The notes under the pieces are model-generated. The model made no database searches, was not told the DNA's origin, and saw only the letters and a list, made by a program, of their open reading frames with translations. 64,000 nucleotides of DNA from Streptomyces sp. NBC_00078 (GTDB taxonomy: Bacteria > Actinomycetota > Actinomycetes > Streptomycetales > Streptomycetaceae): assembly GCF_026343335.1 (NCBI RefSeq), contig NZ_JAPELX010000001.1, positions 2,170,001 to 2,234,000 of the forward strand, written 5' to 3'. Positions within the stretch are counted from its first letter, which is position 1. The number at the start of each line of letters is the position of its first letter. The position numbers were made by a program, and so were the translations under genes. Positions 51,848-60,069 of this stretch are shown one piece after another.

Positions 51848-52174
51848 ATGGCCGTCTGCACGCGCTGCAAGCAGAGCGACAGGCTCACCAGCCTCGGGCG
51901 CCACTGGAGGACGCTTTCGGTCGACGGCCGCACCGAGGTACCGCACCTCGCGCCGCCCGTCCTCTACGACGCCCGGTACTCGCCGCCTGTCGGGCTGCTG
52001 GTCCTGGGGGGCGGGCTGCTCGTCACCGGCTCGCTGCTCGGGCTGGTCGTGGTGGCAGCGGGGCTGGTGTGGCTGACGGCGGTCAGGAACAGCGCTTTCG
52101 AGGCGTACCGCCGCTACGGCGAGTGGAAGAGGAAGCTGATCTGCGAGCGCTGCGACCTGATGGTCCTTCCGTGA
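51848..52174 (+). CDS. Small membrane protein with CxxC pairs at both ends
   Basis: 108 residues. It begins MAVCTRCKQSDRL with a CxxC pair, has two hydrophobic segments (about 48-62 and 64-80, VGLLVLGGGLLVTGSLLGLV), and ends with KLICERCDLMVLP, a second CxxC. The paired motifs could bind zinc or an iron-sulfur centre at the membrane face. The type is common in Streptomyces but unassigned. The ATG at 51848 is preceded by a weak GGGG stretch. hrpB starts 37 bp after its stop, on the same strand. Confidence 0.75.
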   Translation: MAVCTRCKQSDRLTSLGRHWRTLSVDGRTEVPHLAPPVLYDARYSPPVGLLVLGGGLLVTGSLLGLVVVAAGLVWLTAVRNSAFEAYRRYGEWKRKLICERCDLMVLP

Positions 52175-52211
52175 CGGTCTCGCCCGACGCGTCGGCTGGA
52201 ACACTGAGGCG

Positions 52212-54710
52212 GTGATCCGCCAAGACGCCCTCGACCTCCTGCCCGTCCGTTCCGCCGTGCCCGCGCTGCGGGACGCGCTGGAGGGGCACGGTACGGCCGT
52301 GCTGTGCGCGCCGCCCGGCACCGGCAAGACCACGTTGGTGCCGCTCGCCCTGGCGGGACTGCTCGGGGAGGGGCCCGCACGGCGGGTCGTCGTCGCCGAG
52401 CCGCGGCGGATCGCGGCGCGGGCGGCGGCACGGCGAATGGCGTGGCTGCTGGGCGAGAAGGCCGGCGACAGCGTCGGCTACACCGTGCGCGGCGAGCGGG
52501 TCGTCGCACGGCACGCGCGCGTGGAGGTCGTCACGACGGGTGTGCTGCTGCAGCGGCTGCAGCGAGACCAGGAGTTGACCGGCGTCGACGTGGTCGTGCT
52601 CGACGAGTGTCATGAGCGGCACCTGGACGCGGACACGACGGCGGCGTTCCTGTGGGACGTACGGCAGACGCTGCGGCCGGAGCTGCGGCTGGTGGCCGCG
52701 TCGGCGACGACCGACGCGCAGGGGTGGGCGCGGCTGCTGGGCGGGGCGCCGGTGGTGGAGGCGGACGGGGTCCTGCATCCGGTCGACGTGGTGTGGGCGC
52801 CGCCCCTGCGCCCCATGCGTCCGCCGCACGGCATGCGGGTCGATCCGGCACTGCCGGCGTACGTGGCGTCGGTGGTGCGGCGGGCACTGGCCGAGCGGGA
52901 GGGGGACGTGCTGTGTTTCCTGCCGGGTGTCGGTGAGATCGCGCGCGTGGCAGGGCAGCTGGGGGACCTGGGCGGCGTCGAGGTGCTGCAGGTGCACGGG
53001 CGGACGCCTGCAGCCGTGCAGGACGCGGTGCTGGCTTCGGGGCAGCGGCGCCGGGTGGTGCTGGCGACCTCTGTGGCCGAGTCGTCGCTGACGGTGCCCG
53101 GTGTGCGGGTGGTCGTCGACTCGGGGCTGGCGCGGGAGCCGCGTGTCGACCACGCGCGCGGGCTGAGTGCGCTGACGACGGTGCGCGCCTCGCAGGCTGC
53201 CGGGAGGCAGCGGGCGGGGCGCGCCGGGCGTGAGGCGCCGGGTGCGGTGTACCGGTGCTGGGCGGAGGCCGAGGACGCCCGGCTGCCGCGTTTCCCTTCG
53301 CCGGAGATCAAGGTGGCCGATCTGACGGCGTTCGCCCTGCAGACGGCGTGCTGGGGCGATCCGGACGCGTCGGGCCTCGCTCTGCTGGATCCGCCGCCGG
53401 GCGGGGCGATGGCCGCGGCGCGGGGTGTGCTGACGGCCGTCGGCGCGGTGGACGCCGCCGGCCGGGCCACGGACAGGGGCGTTCGTCTGGCCCGGCTGGG
53501 GCTGCATCCCCGGCTGGGGCGGGCCCTGCTGGACGCCGGTGCCGATCGGGCCGCCGAGGTGGTGGCGCTGCTGAGTGAGGAGGCGCCTCGGGAGTACGGG
53601 GACGACCTCGCCGGTGCGTTGCGGGCGGCACGGAGCGGAGGTGACGGGTACGCGACGCGCTGGCGCACGGAGGTGCGGCGGCTGCGGTCCGTCTCCGCGC
53701 AGTTCGCCGAGCCGGCCGCCGGTGCCCCTCCCACCGGGGAACACGGCCTTGCCGGGCTTGTCGCCGCCCTCGCCTTCCCCGAGCGCGTCGCGAAGGCCGA
53801 CGGCGGCTCCTATCTCATGGCCTCCGGCACCCGCGCCGAGCTGCGCGACGGATCCGCCCTCCGCGGGGCCCCGTGGATCGCCGTGGCCGTCGCAGACCGG
53901 CCCGTCGGCAAGGGGCACGCGCGCGTGCAGCTCGCCGCCGCGGTGGACCAGGACATCGCGCTGTCGGCTGCCGCGTCGCTGTATTCCGAGGCCCAGGAGG
54001 TCCACTGGGCCGACGGGGACGTCGTCGCGCGCCACGTCGAGCGGCTGGGGGCGATCGAGCTCACGGCACGGCCGTTGCGCGACGCCGGCCCCGCCCTCGT
54101 ACGGACCGCCCTGCTCGAAGGTCTACGGCAGGAAGGGCTCGGCCTGTTGCGCTGGTCCGCCGACGCCGGCGTACTGCGGCAGCGGCTGGCGTTCCTTCAT
54201 GCGCATCTCGGCGGTCCCTGGCCCGGCATGTCCGACGACGCGCTCCACGCGCGCGTGGACGAATGGCTGGAGCCGGAGTTGAGCCGGGCCCGACGGCGCG
54301 CCGACCTGGCGCGGATCGACGCCGGGCAGGCGCTCGCCCGGCTGCTGCCGTGGGCCTCCGGGGAGGCCGGCCGGCTGGACGAGCTCGCTCCGGAGCGCAT
54401 CACCGTACCGAGTGGATCCAGAATCCGGATCGACTACGGCAATCCCGAACAGCCCGTACTCGCCGTGAAGTTGCAGGAGATGTTCGGGCTGCACGAGTCG
54501 CCCGCCGTCGCGGGGGTGCCGCTGCTCGTCCATCTCCTGTCCCCCGCCGGGCGCCCGGCCGCCGTCACCGCCGATCTCGCCTCCTTCTGGAGGGAGGGCT
54601 ACAAGGGCGTTCGGGCGGAGTTGCGCGGCCGGTATCCGAAGCATCCCTGGCCCGAGGATCCGGCCGCCGCGGAGCCGACGCGGCACACCAACGCGCGGCT
54701 CAGGCGGTGA
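52212..54710 (+). CDS. hrpB: ATP-dependent helicase HrpB
   Basis: 832 residues, a superfamily 2 DEAH-box helicase. Walker A APPGTGKTTLVPLA, the DEAH-like box VVLDECHERHLDAD (DECH), SATT and the SF2 C-terminal motifs (VVLATSVAESSLTVPGV, RQRAGRAGREAPGAVYRCW) are followed by the helicase-associated region and a long HrpB-specific C-terminus. Related HrpA acts on RNA and ribosome rescue; the role of HrpB in bacteria is poorly defined. The GTG at 52212 follows a purine-rich site. The stop overlaps the convergent DUF3068 stop by 11 bp. Confidence 0.95.
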   Translation: MIRQDALDLLPVRSAVPALRDALEGHGTAVLCAPPGTGKTTLVPLALAGLLGEGPARRVVVAEPRRIAARAAARRMAWLLGEKAGDSVGYTVRGERVVARHARVEVVTTGVLLQRLQRDQELTGVDVVVLDECHERHLDADTTAAFLWDVRQTLRPELRLVAASATTDAQGWARLLGGAPVVEADGVLHPVDVVWAPPLRPMRPPHGMRVDPALPAYVASVVRRALAEREGDVLCFLPGVGEIARVAGQLGDLGGVEVLQVHGRTPAAVQDAVLASGQRRRVVLATSVAESSLTVPGVRVVVDSGLAREPRVDHARGLSALTTVRASQAAGRQRAGRAGREAPGAVYRCWAEAEDARLPRFPSPEIKVADLTAFALQTACWGDPDASGLALLDPPPGGAMAAARGVLTAVGAVDAAGRATDRGVRLARLGLHPRLGRALLDAGADRAAEVVALLSEEAPREYGDDLAGALRAARSGGDGYATRWRTEVRRLRSVSAQFAEPAAGAPPTGEHGLAGLVAALAFPERVAKADGGSYLMASGTRAELRDGSALRGAPWIAVAVADRPVGKGHARVQLAAAVDQDIALSAAASLYSEAQEVHWADGDVVARHVERLGAIELTARPLRDAGPALVRTALLEGLRQEGLGLLRWSADAGVLRQRLAFLHAHLGGPWPGMSDDALHARVDEWLEPELSRARRRADLARIDAGQALARLLPWASGEAGRLDELAPERITVPSGSRIRIDYGNPEQPVLAVKLQEMFGLHESPAVAGVPLLVHLLSPAGRPAAVTADLASFWREGYKGVRAELRGRYPKHPWPEDPAAAEPTRHTNARLRR

Positions 54711-55692
54711 CCGGTTCCGGCGTGGACGACTCGGCCGGTTCCGGATCACCCGGGCGCCGGCCGCGTGCCTCCAGACAGAGGGAGAGGGACAGGAGCAGGA
54801 CGCCCAGGACCAGGAAGCCCCAGGGCAGGTACGACGTCAGCAGCAGGACGAGGGTGCGGTTGGACTTGACCAGGTCGACCGTGTGCCTGGTGTAGTCCTC
54901 GCGCATCTTCACGTCACCGGCGAACGCCGTCACCTTGTCGCGGCCGCCGAGGAGGGTGCCGCCGCGCAGTTCCTCCTTGTGGAGTTCCTCGCCGTAGACG
55001 GGAGCGCCGGTGACGGGCTCGACCCAGAACCTGCGGACCGTGGTGTACCAGCGGGTGGTGCCGGTCCTGGCGACCGACTCGGGGGTGATGCCCTTGACCG
55101 GCATGGTCCTGGGGAACGCCACCTTGGTCCAGGGGATGGTCTGCTCGAAGTAGTAGACCTCCAGGCCGCGGAAGTTCTGGGTGCCCTTGTAGTGGATGGG
55201 GTTGGTGGTGCGGGTCTGGGCGTCGAAGTACTCGTAGTCCCGTTTCTGTGTCAGGAAGGGCCACTTGAACTCGATGCCGTCCCGTTTCACCGGGGCGCCG
55301 TCGACCATCTCGCCGGTGGCGTGGACCGGGGCCTGGCTGTGGGCGTCGAAGATGTAGCGCTCGGGGATGCGGGAGACCATCTTCCCGTCGGGGCCCTGGA
55401 CGTAGGACAGGCCGTCCCAGACGACGACGTCGCGGCCGGCCGTCCTCTCGATCTCCTTCGCGGCCTCCACGTTGCCCTTGAGGGTCTGCACGATGGTGAC
55501 TTCGGAGACCTTGCGTGCCTTCATCGTGCCGTAGTCGAGGAGGGTCGCGCCCTTCGCCTCCAGCACCATGTCCTGGTACTGGCCGGCCGGGATCTTGGCG
55601 AGACGGGGAAAGGCGTACCAGCGCAGCATCGGGGACAGAGCCGCGAAGAACACGGCGAAGGCGAGCAGGACCAGACTGGCCTTGCGGCGCAT
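54700..55692 (-). CDS. DUF3068 (PorA-like) membrane-anchored protein
   Basis: 330 residues, one N-terminal membrane helix (LVLLAFAVFFAALSPMLRWY), a large extracytoplasmic domain, and a second helix near the C-terminus (LVLLLTSYLPWGFLVLGVLL), so both ends are cytosolic. Conserved phrases are QGPDGKMVSRIPERYIFDAH, KRDGIEFKWPFLTQKRDYEY and NFRGLEVYYFEQTIPWTKV. The family is wide in actinobacteria; the function is unknown although some are annotated as porin-like. Next upstream on the same strand is a 44-residue gene. Confidence 0.9.
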   Translation of the reverse strand: MRRKASLVLLAFAVFFAALSPMLRWYAFPRLAKIPAGQYQDMVLEAKGATLLDYGTMKARKVSEVTIVQTLKGNVEAAKEIERTAGRDVVVWDGLSYVQGPDGKMVSRIPERYIFDAHSQAPVHATGEMVDGAPVKRDGIEFKWPFLTQKRDYEYFDAQTRTTNPIHYKGTQNFRGLEVYYFEQTIPWTKVAFPRTMPVKGITPESVARTGTTRWYTTVRRFWVEPVTGAPVYGEELHKEELRGGTLLGGRDKVTAFAGDVKMREDYTRHTVDLVKSNRTLVLLLTSYLPWGFLVLGVLLLSLSLCLEARGRRPGDPEPAESSTPEPVTA

Positions 55693-55713
55693 CTCGGCCT
55701 CCCTACCGGGCGG

Positions 55714-55848
55714 TTACGGGTGGGCGGGCACCGTCGTCAGCAGGGGTTTCGGGGACGTCCTGCCCGTGGGACCGCCCATGGCCGTGATCGTGAGGATCAG
55801 CGCGAACGCGAGGACGAGACCGGTCGCGGCGGCGATCAGGGCGCGCAT
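55714..55848 (-). CDS. SPW_0924-type mini-protein (44 residues)
   Basis: The ATG at 55848 has GGGAGG six bases upstream. It encodes MRALIAAATGLVLAFALILT, then ITAMGGPTGRTSPKPLLTTV and PAHP before TAA: one hydrophobic helix and a short Pro-rich extracytoplasmic tail. I recognise the SPKPLLTTVP ending as an SPW_0924 family hallmark; the function is unknown. It is just upstream of DUF3068 (gap 21 bp), probably in the same operon. Easily missed because a longer frame covers it. Confidence 0.85.
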   Translation of the reverse strand: MRALIAAATGLVLAFALILTITAMGGPTGRTSPKPLLTTVPAHP

Positions 55849-56006
55849 GCCTGCCTCCCGACGGAGTGGAAACCGCATGGAACTGATACATCGTCAGGTC
55901 CGGCACCGTAGCAACGGGTGGGCGAGATGAGAACACGTTGCACACACGACGACTGCGGCGCTCCCTCCGGTCGAGGCAGCGCCGCAGTCGTCGTCGTACG
56001 GAGAAA

Positions 56007-57728
56007 CTACGAGCTCGGGCTCGCGGACGGGCTGGGGCTGGGGCTTGCCGAGGCGGCGGGGGCCACGGTCAGCGGGACGTTGAGCGCCGCACCGCCCGCG
56101 GTGGTGACGCGGAGCATGAAGGTGCCGGTGTTGTCGTCGGAGTACAGCTTCGGCAGCTTCAGCACGCCCTTGGCGTCCGTCTTCAGGCCCGTCAGCGTGC
56201 GTACGGCCTTGCCGTCGGCGTCCTTGAAGTACGGACCCTTGTCGTCCTCGGTCGGGTCGAGCACCGACTTGATCAGGGTCGCGGTGACCGCGACCTTGTC
56301 CGCGACGGCACCCTTGTAGGTGGCCTTCACCTCGGCCTGGTCGGCGAACTCGCCGCCCGGGGTGCAGGTCAGCGCCGTGTCGCTGGTACGGACGAGGGTG
56401 TCGGCGACGCGCTCGGTGACGGTGGCCGTGTAGTCGAGGCCGCTGACCGAACGGCCCATGAGCGTGGCACGGACGGTGACGTCGCCGGTCTTCTCGCCCG
56501 CCCGCAGCGCGGGAGCGACGGCCACACCGGAGCTGTTGGTGAGGACCGCGGCGACGCGCTCGCCACCGGTGAAGGTGGTGTCGGTGTCGCCGACGATGGT
56601 GAAGCGGACCCTGACCTTGCCGACCGCCTTGCCGGCCTTGGTCTCGGCCCTTGTGCTGATCTTCTTGGTGAACGCGTCGCCGGCCATCGCGGTGAGCTTC
56701 GCGGTACCCGCGTCCTCCAGGTGGTCGACCGTGTCGGTGGGGGTGGGGGTGGGGGTGGGGGTGGGCGACGGACTTCCCGGCGTCGACGGGGTGGGCGGTG
56801 CGGACGGGCTGGTCGAGCCCGAGCCCGGCTTCGGCCTGTCCGGCTGCGAGGGCGACGGAGACGGGCCGGCGCCCGCCGGGTCGTCGTTGCGGCCCGAGGG
56901 GACACCGCCGCTGCCGTTCGGGATCTCGTGCGTGCCCTTGCGGTAGTACTCCAGCCACGACAGGACGAGGTTCAGATAGTCCTGCGAGTTGTTGTAGCTG
57001 AGGATCGCGCGGTTGAGGTCGGACGGGGTCGACAAGTCCCAGTCGTAGCGGCAAAGGTAGTGGCCGGCGGCGAGGGCGGCGTCGTACACGTTGTTGGGGT
57101 CCTTGGCCCCGTCGCCGTTGCCGTCGCGGCCCGCCCACGCCCAGGTGGAGGGGATGAACTGCATGGGGCCCACGGCCTGGTCGTACGAGCTGTTGCCGTC
57201 GTACTTGCCGCCGTCGGTGTCCTTGATCATCGCGAAGCCGTTGCCGTCGAGCTGCGGACCGAGGATCGGGGAAATGGTGGTGCCGTCTGCGGAGACGCGG
57301 CCGCCGCGGGCCTGGCCCGACTCGACCTTGCCGATCGCGGCGAGCAGCTGCCAGGGCAGGTTGCAGCCGGGCTTGGACTCGCGCAGCTCGGCCTCGGCCT
57401 TCTTGTAGGCGTCGAGGACGGTAGCGGGTATGCCGGACTCGAAGTCGCCCTGCGCGACGGGGGTGCCGCTCGCGGACGGCGAAGGGCTCGGGCTCGGGCT
57501 CGGGCTGTGCAGCGGCGGCAGGTCCGTGTAGTACGGCGAGTTGCCGGTGGCGGCGCCGGCGTCCGCGGTCGCGTCGGGAGAGGGCTGGGCGTCCGAGGCG
57601 GTCCGTCTGCCGTGGTCGTCGACGGTCACCCCCGGAGCCTGAGAGGCGGACAGGGCCGCTACCGCGACCGCTGCCACGGCGGTGGTCGCCGCCCCTTTGG
57701 CCAGCCTCCTGCCGAATTGCGCCGCCAT
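56007..57728 (-). CDS. Secreted lytic transglycosylase with Ser/Pro linkers and an Ig-like tail
   Basis: 573 residues. Signal peptide 1 to about 30 (GAATTAVAAVAVAALSASQA). After a Ser/Pro linker (about 72-88) comes the lysozyme-like transglycosylase domain: LLAAIGKVESGQARGG with the probable catalytic Glu136, and YDQAVGPMQFIPSTWAWAG, cleaving peptidoglycan strands. A second Pro/Thr/Ser-rich linker with PTPTPTPT and an all-beta C-terminal region (about 345-570; Ig-like repeats such as VRVRFTIVGDTDTTF) follow, suited to wall binding. The ATG at 57728 fits the signal peptide. No c-di-AMP (ydaO) riboswitch is visible in the leader. Confidence 0.92.
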   Translation of the reverse strand: MAAQFGRRLAKGAATTAVAAVAVAALSASQAPGVTVDDHGRRTASDAQPSPDATADAGAATGNSPYYTDLPPLHSPSPSPSPSPSASGTPVAQGDFESGIPATVLDAYKKAEAELRESKPGCNLPWQLLAAIGKVESGQARGGRVSADGTTISPILGPQLDGNGFAMIKDTDGGKYDGNSSYDQAVGPMQFIPSTWAWAGRDGNGDGAKDPNNVYDAALAAGHYLCRYDWDLSTPSDLNRAILSYNNSQDYLNLVLSWLEYYRKGTHEIPNGSGGVPSGRNDDPAGAGPSPSPSQPDRPKPGSGSTSPSAPPTPSTPGSPSPTPTPTPTPTDTVDHLEDAGTAKLTAMAGDAFTKKISTRAETKAGKAVGKVRVRFTIVGDTDTTFTGGERVAAVLTNSSGVAVAPALRAGEKTGDVTVRATLMGRSVSGLDYTATVTERVADTLVRTSDTALTCTPGGEFADQAEVKATYKGAVADKVAVTATLIKSVLDPTEDDKGPYFKDADGKAVRTLTGLKTDAKGVLKLPKLYSDDNTGTFMLRVTTAGGAALNVPLTVAPAASASPSPSPSASPSS

Positions 57729-58098
57729 AAGGTGAACCCCTCCCGTGGACGCACCAGCGTCCGTCTTCGTCCTGTCGGGCACGCGCTGCGCCCGCCCTTG
57801 ATGTGACGATCGACCCGGCGTGCGGGTTGCCCTCGATATTGCTCTTGTCTCGCTCGCGTCACTGGTACCGCCTGCGTCGCCGACGTCGACGGCGAGTTGC
57901 CCTGTTCGCGTGTTCGAACGTGCTGCCGAAGCGGTGACCCAGGCGACCCTACGACAACTTCCTTTCCACGGGGACCCGTTCGTGCCCGATATTCACCCCT
58001 TGGCCATGCGCGGCCGGGGCACAGTCGCGGCACGCATACTGGACCGAAGTGATCACCCGGGCCGCCCGCCCGGGCAACGTCCCGCGTGAGGAGCCCAG
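57729..58098. other. Divergent promoter region between the transglycosylase and DUF4184 genes
   Basis: 370 bp without a gene. The minus-strand side would hold the transglycosylase leader and the plus-strand side the DUF4184 promoter. I looked for ydaO-type and other riboswitch motifs and strong sigma-70 hexamers and found none convincing. Short inverted repeats are present but none stands out. Confidence 0.5.
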
Positions 58099-59250
58099 TT
58101 GCCGTTCACGCTGAGCCATGCGGCCGCCGTCCTTCCCGCGGTGCGCGCCGACGGGACCGGTCGAGGTCGGCTGATTCCGGCCGTACTCGTGGCCGGCTCC
58201 TTCGCGCCGGATATGACCTATTACGCAGCGAGTGCGGTGTCCGGGGCGATGGAGTTCGGGGACGTCACGCACTCCTTTCCCGGCGTCTTCACGGTCGATG
58301 TGCTGGTGGCCTGGGCGCTGGTCGGGCTGTGGCTGCTGCTGCGCGAGCCGCTGGTGGCGCTGCTGCCACGGGCCTGGCAACCGCGGCCGGCCGCCCTGCT
58401 GCACTGTGGGGCGCCACGCGCGCGCGTCCGGCCGTCCCTGGTGGCCCGGTGGTACGCCTCCGCCGCGCTCGGCGCCCTGACTCACGTCGTGTGGGACGCG
58501 TTCACCCACCTCGACCGCTGGGGCATGCGGCTCTTCCCCGCCCTGGGACACAAGGTAGACGGCTTCCCGTTGTACTGGTACCTGCAGTACGGCGGCTCGG
58601 CCGTGGCTGCGGGCGTGATCGCCGTATGGGCGGGGTGGGCGTTGCGGCGCCAGCCGACGGGGGCGGCCTCCGCCACCGGGCCGGTGAGCATGGGACGTGC
58701 CGGGGACGGGCCCACGTCGCGTCAGGAGACGGCCGGGGCGTCCTCCGCCGCCGCCGGGACGGTGGGCGCGGGACGTGCCGGGGACGGGCCCGCGTCGCGT
58801 CGGGAGACGGCCGGACTCGCCTCCGCCACCGGGCCGGTGAGCACGGGGCGTGCCGGGGACGGGCCCACGTCGCGTCAGGAGACGGCCGGGGCGTCCTCCG
58901 CCGCCGGGCCGTTGAGCGCGGGACGTGCCGGGGACGGGCCGACGGGTGTCGCCTTGCTTTCGGGGCGGGCAGGTGCCGGGCCGACGGGTGTCGCCTGGTT
59001 GTCGCTACGGGACCGGTGGTGGGCCGGTGCCGTGATCGGCGGGTGTGCGGTGGCGGGGGCCGTGCAGCGCGCGACCCGGTGGTGGGCGTACTGGGGCTCG
59101 ACCGCGAAGCCGTGGGAACTCATCCCGGCGGTTTGCTTCGGAGCGGGCGCGGGGCTCGTGCTGGGTCTGCTGCTGTACGCGGTGGGAGTCAGGGTGTGGC
59201 GCCGGCCCGCGCCCGACGCCGCGGACCCGGAGCCGGTATCCGCCGCCTGA
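58099..59250 (+). CDS. DUF4184 integral membrane protein with an in-frame minisatellite
   Basis: 383 residues. The family start MPFTLSHAAAVLPAVRADGT is followed by FAPDMTYYAASAVSG, helices around 67-82, 118-130 and 165-182, and near the C-terminus WWAGAVIGGCAVAGAVQRAT plus a final helix (VCFGAGAGLVLGLLLYAVG). His and Asp in LSHA, FAPD and HVVWDAFTHLDRWG resemble the metal site of membrane hydrolases such as YdjM; activity is unknown. Residues 191-282 are a tandem repeat, inserted in a loop before a helix. The TTG at 58099 has GAGGAG upstream. Confidence 0.87.
   Translation: MPFTLSHAAAVLPAVRADGTGRGRLIPAVLVAGSFAPDMTYYAASAVSGAMEFGDVTHSFPGVFTVDVLVAWALVGLWLLLREPLVALLPRAWQPRPAALLHCGAPRARVRPSLVARWYASAALGALTHVVWDAFTHLDRWGMRLFPALGHKVDGFPLYWYLQYGGSAVAAGVIAVWAGWALRRQPTGAASATGPVSMGRAGDGPTSRQETAGASSAAAGTVGAGRAGDGPASRRETAGLASATGPVSTGRAGDGPTSRQETAGASSAAGPLSAGRAGDGPTGVALLSGRAGAGPTGVAWLSLRDRWWAGAVIGGCAVAGAVQRATRWWAYWGSTAKPWELIPAVCFGAGAGLVLGLLLYAVGVRVWRRPAPDAADPEPVSAA
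58669..58944 (+). repeat. In-frame 75-78 bp tandem repeat inside the DUF4184 gene
   Basis: Three full units and one partial unit of 25-26 residues, each containing GRAGDGP(T/A)SR(Q/R)ETAG. Units 1 and 3 are nearly identical in DNA; unit 2 differs in several places. Period is a multiple of three, so gain or loss keeps the frame and only lengthens a Gly/Ala/Arg loop. Confidence 0.9.
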
Positions 59251-59309
59251 GGGTCGACCTGACCCTGGGTGAGGGTGCCCGCGGTCACGACGTGCGCCCT
59301 GGCCATTGG

Positions 59310-59678
59310 TCAGTGCCCGGCGCCGCCGTCCCTGCCCCTGGTGAAAGTGCCCGTGGTGACGATGAAGACGGGGATCGTGCGGGTGGCGCGGGCGGCGCGG
59401 GTGTGGCGGGTGCGGGCGATGAGTGCGGTCAGGTAGCTGCGGCCCAGGCCTGCCCATAGCCGCCAGACGGACGGCTCACCCGAGGTCTTTGCCGGGCGGC
59501 GCAGTCGGCGCCGGAGGTGCGTCGCCGTGCGGCGCAGAACGACGACGAGGTCGGTGGGGATGCGGGCGGTGCTTGCGCGGGCTGCGAAGGCCGGCACCGG
59601 CGCGGGCGGTGCGGCGGACGCCGCCTCGGCACTCGCCTGCGCTCTCGCCGTCCGGCGGTTGAGCATGCGTATACCCAT
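59310..59678 (-). CDS. Basic conserved protein of unknown function (122 residues)
   Basis: 122 residues starting MGIRMLNRRTARAQASAEAA. The middle reads PAFAARASTARIPTDLVVVL, and RRLRRPAKTSGEPSVWRLWA is conserved in my memory of Streptomyces. It is very Arg-rich, with a weakly hydrophobic segment near 85-105 (GRSYLTALIARTRHTRAARA) that is too basic for a good membrane helix. The ATG at 59678 follows AGGAT. No function is known. Convergent with the DUF4184 gene. Confidence 0.6.
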   Translation of the reverse strand: MGIRMLNRRTARAQASAEAASAAPPAPVPAFAARASTARIPTDLVVVLRRTATHLRRRLRRPAKTSGEPSVWRLWAGLGRSYLTALIARTRHTRAARATRTIPVFIVTTGTFTRGRDGGAGH

Positions 59679-59767
59679 GCCCGCATCCTGACGGGGCCGA
59701 GGCGGTGGCGCCCTTTTCGCGAGGGCCACCTGAGTGACGGGCCCTACGGAGACCCGCCGTAGAGGAC

Positions 59768-59987
59768 GCAGAGCGCTCCGCACCACCGCAGCCAGACCCC
59801 GTGCCGCCGATCCATGCCGGTAGCGGGCTGCCCGCCGGGCCGCCGGAGTGTGGGCGTCGACGTCGAGGCGCGCCCTACCGCGAACCCACCCGAGTGCCGG
59901 CCCCTGCCCAGACCGGCCTGGGCGGCCCTGAAGCATGCAGAGCGCTCCGCACCACCGCAGCCAGACCCCGTGCCGCCGATCCATGCC
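59768..59987. repeat. Exact 51-bp direct repeat, 169 bp apart
   Basis: Copies at 59,768-59,818 and 59,937-59,987 are identical, starting GCAGAGCGCTCCGCACC. The flanks diverge on both sides. The 391-bp interval between the basic protein and the polA stop has no gene I can support; the repeat is its only clear structure. Confidence 0.85.
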
Positions 59988-60069
59988 CGTGTCGGGCCGC
60001 CTGGCGGGGGCGGTGTCGGGAGGCCGCCGCCCCCGGCAGGCGACCCGGCCCCCGCTCCGCCGCCGGAGG

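Noticed and set aside
57729..58098. c-di-AMP (ydaO) riboswitch upstream of the secreted transglycosylase
   Set aside because: Such genes often have one in Streptomyces, but the conserved aptamer motifs are not present in this leader.
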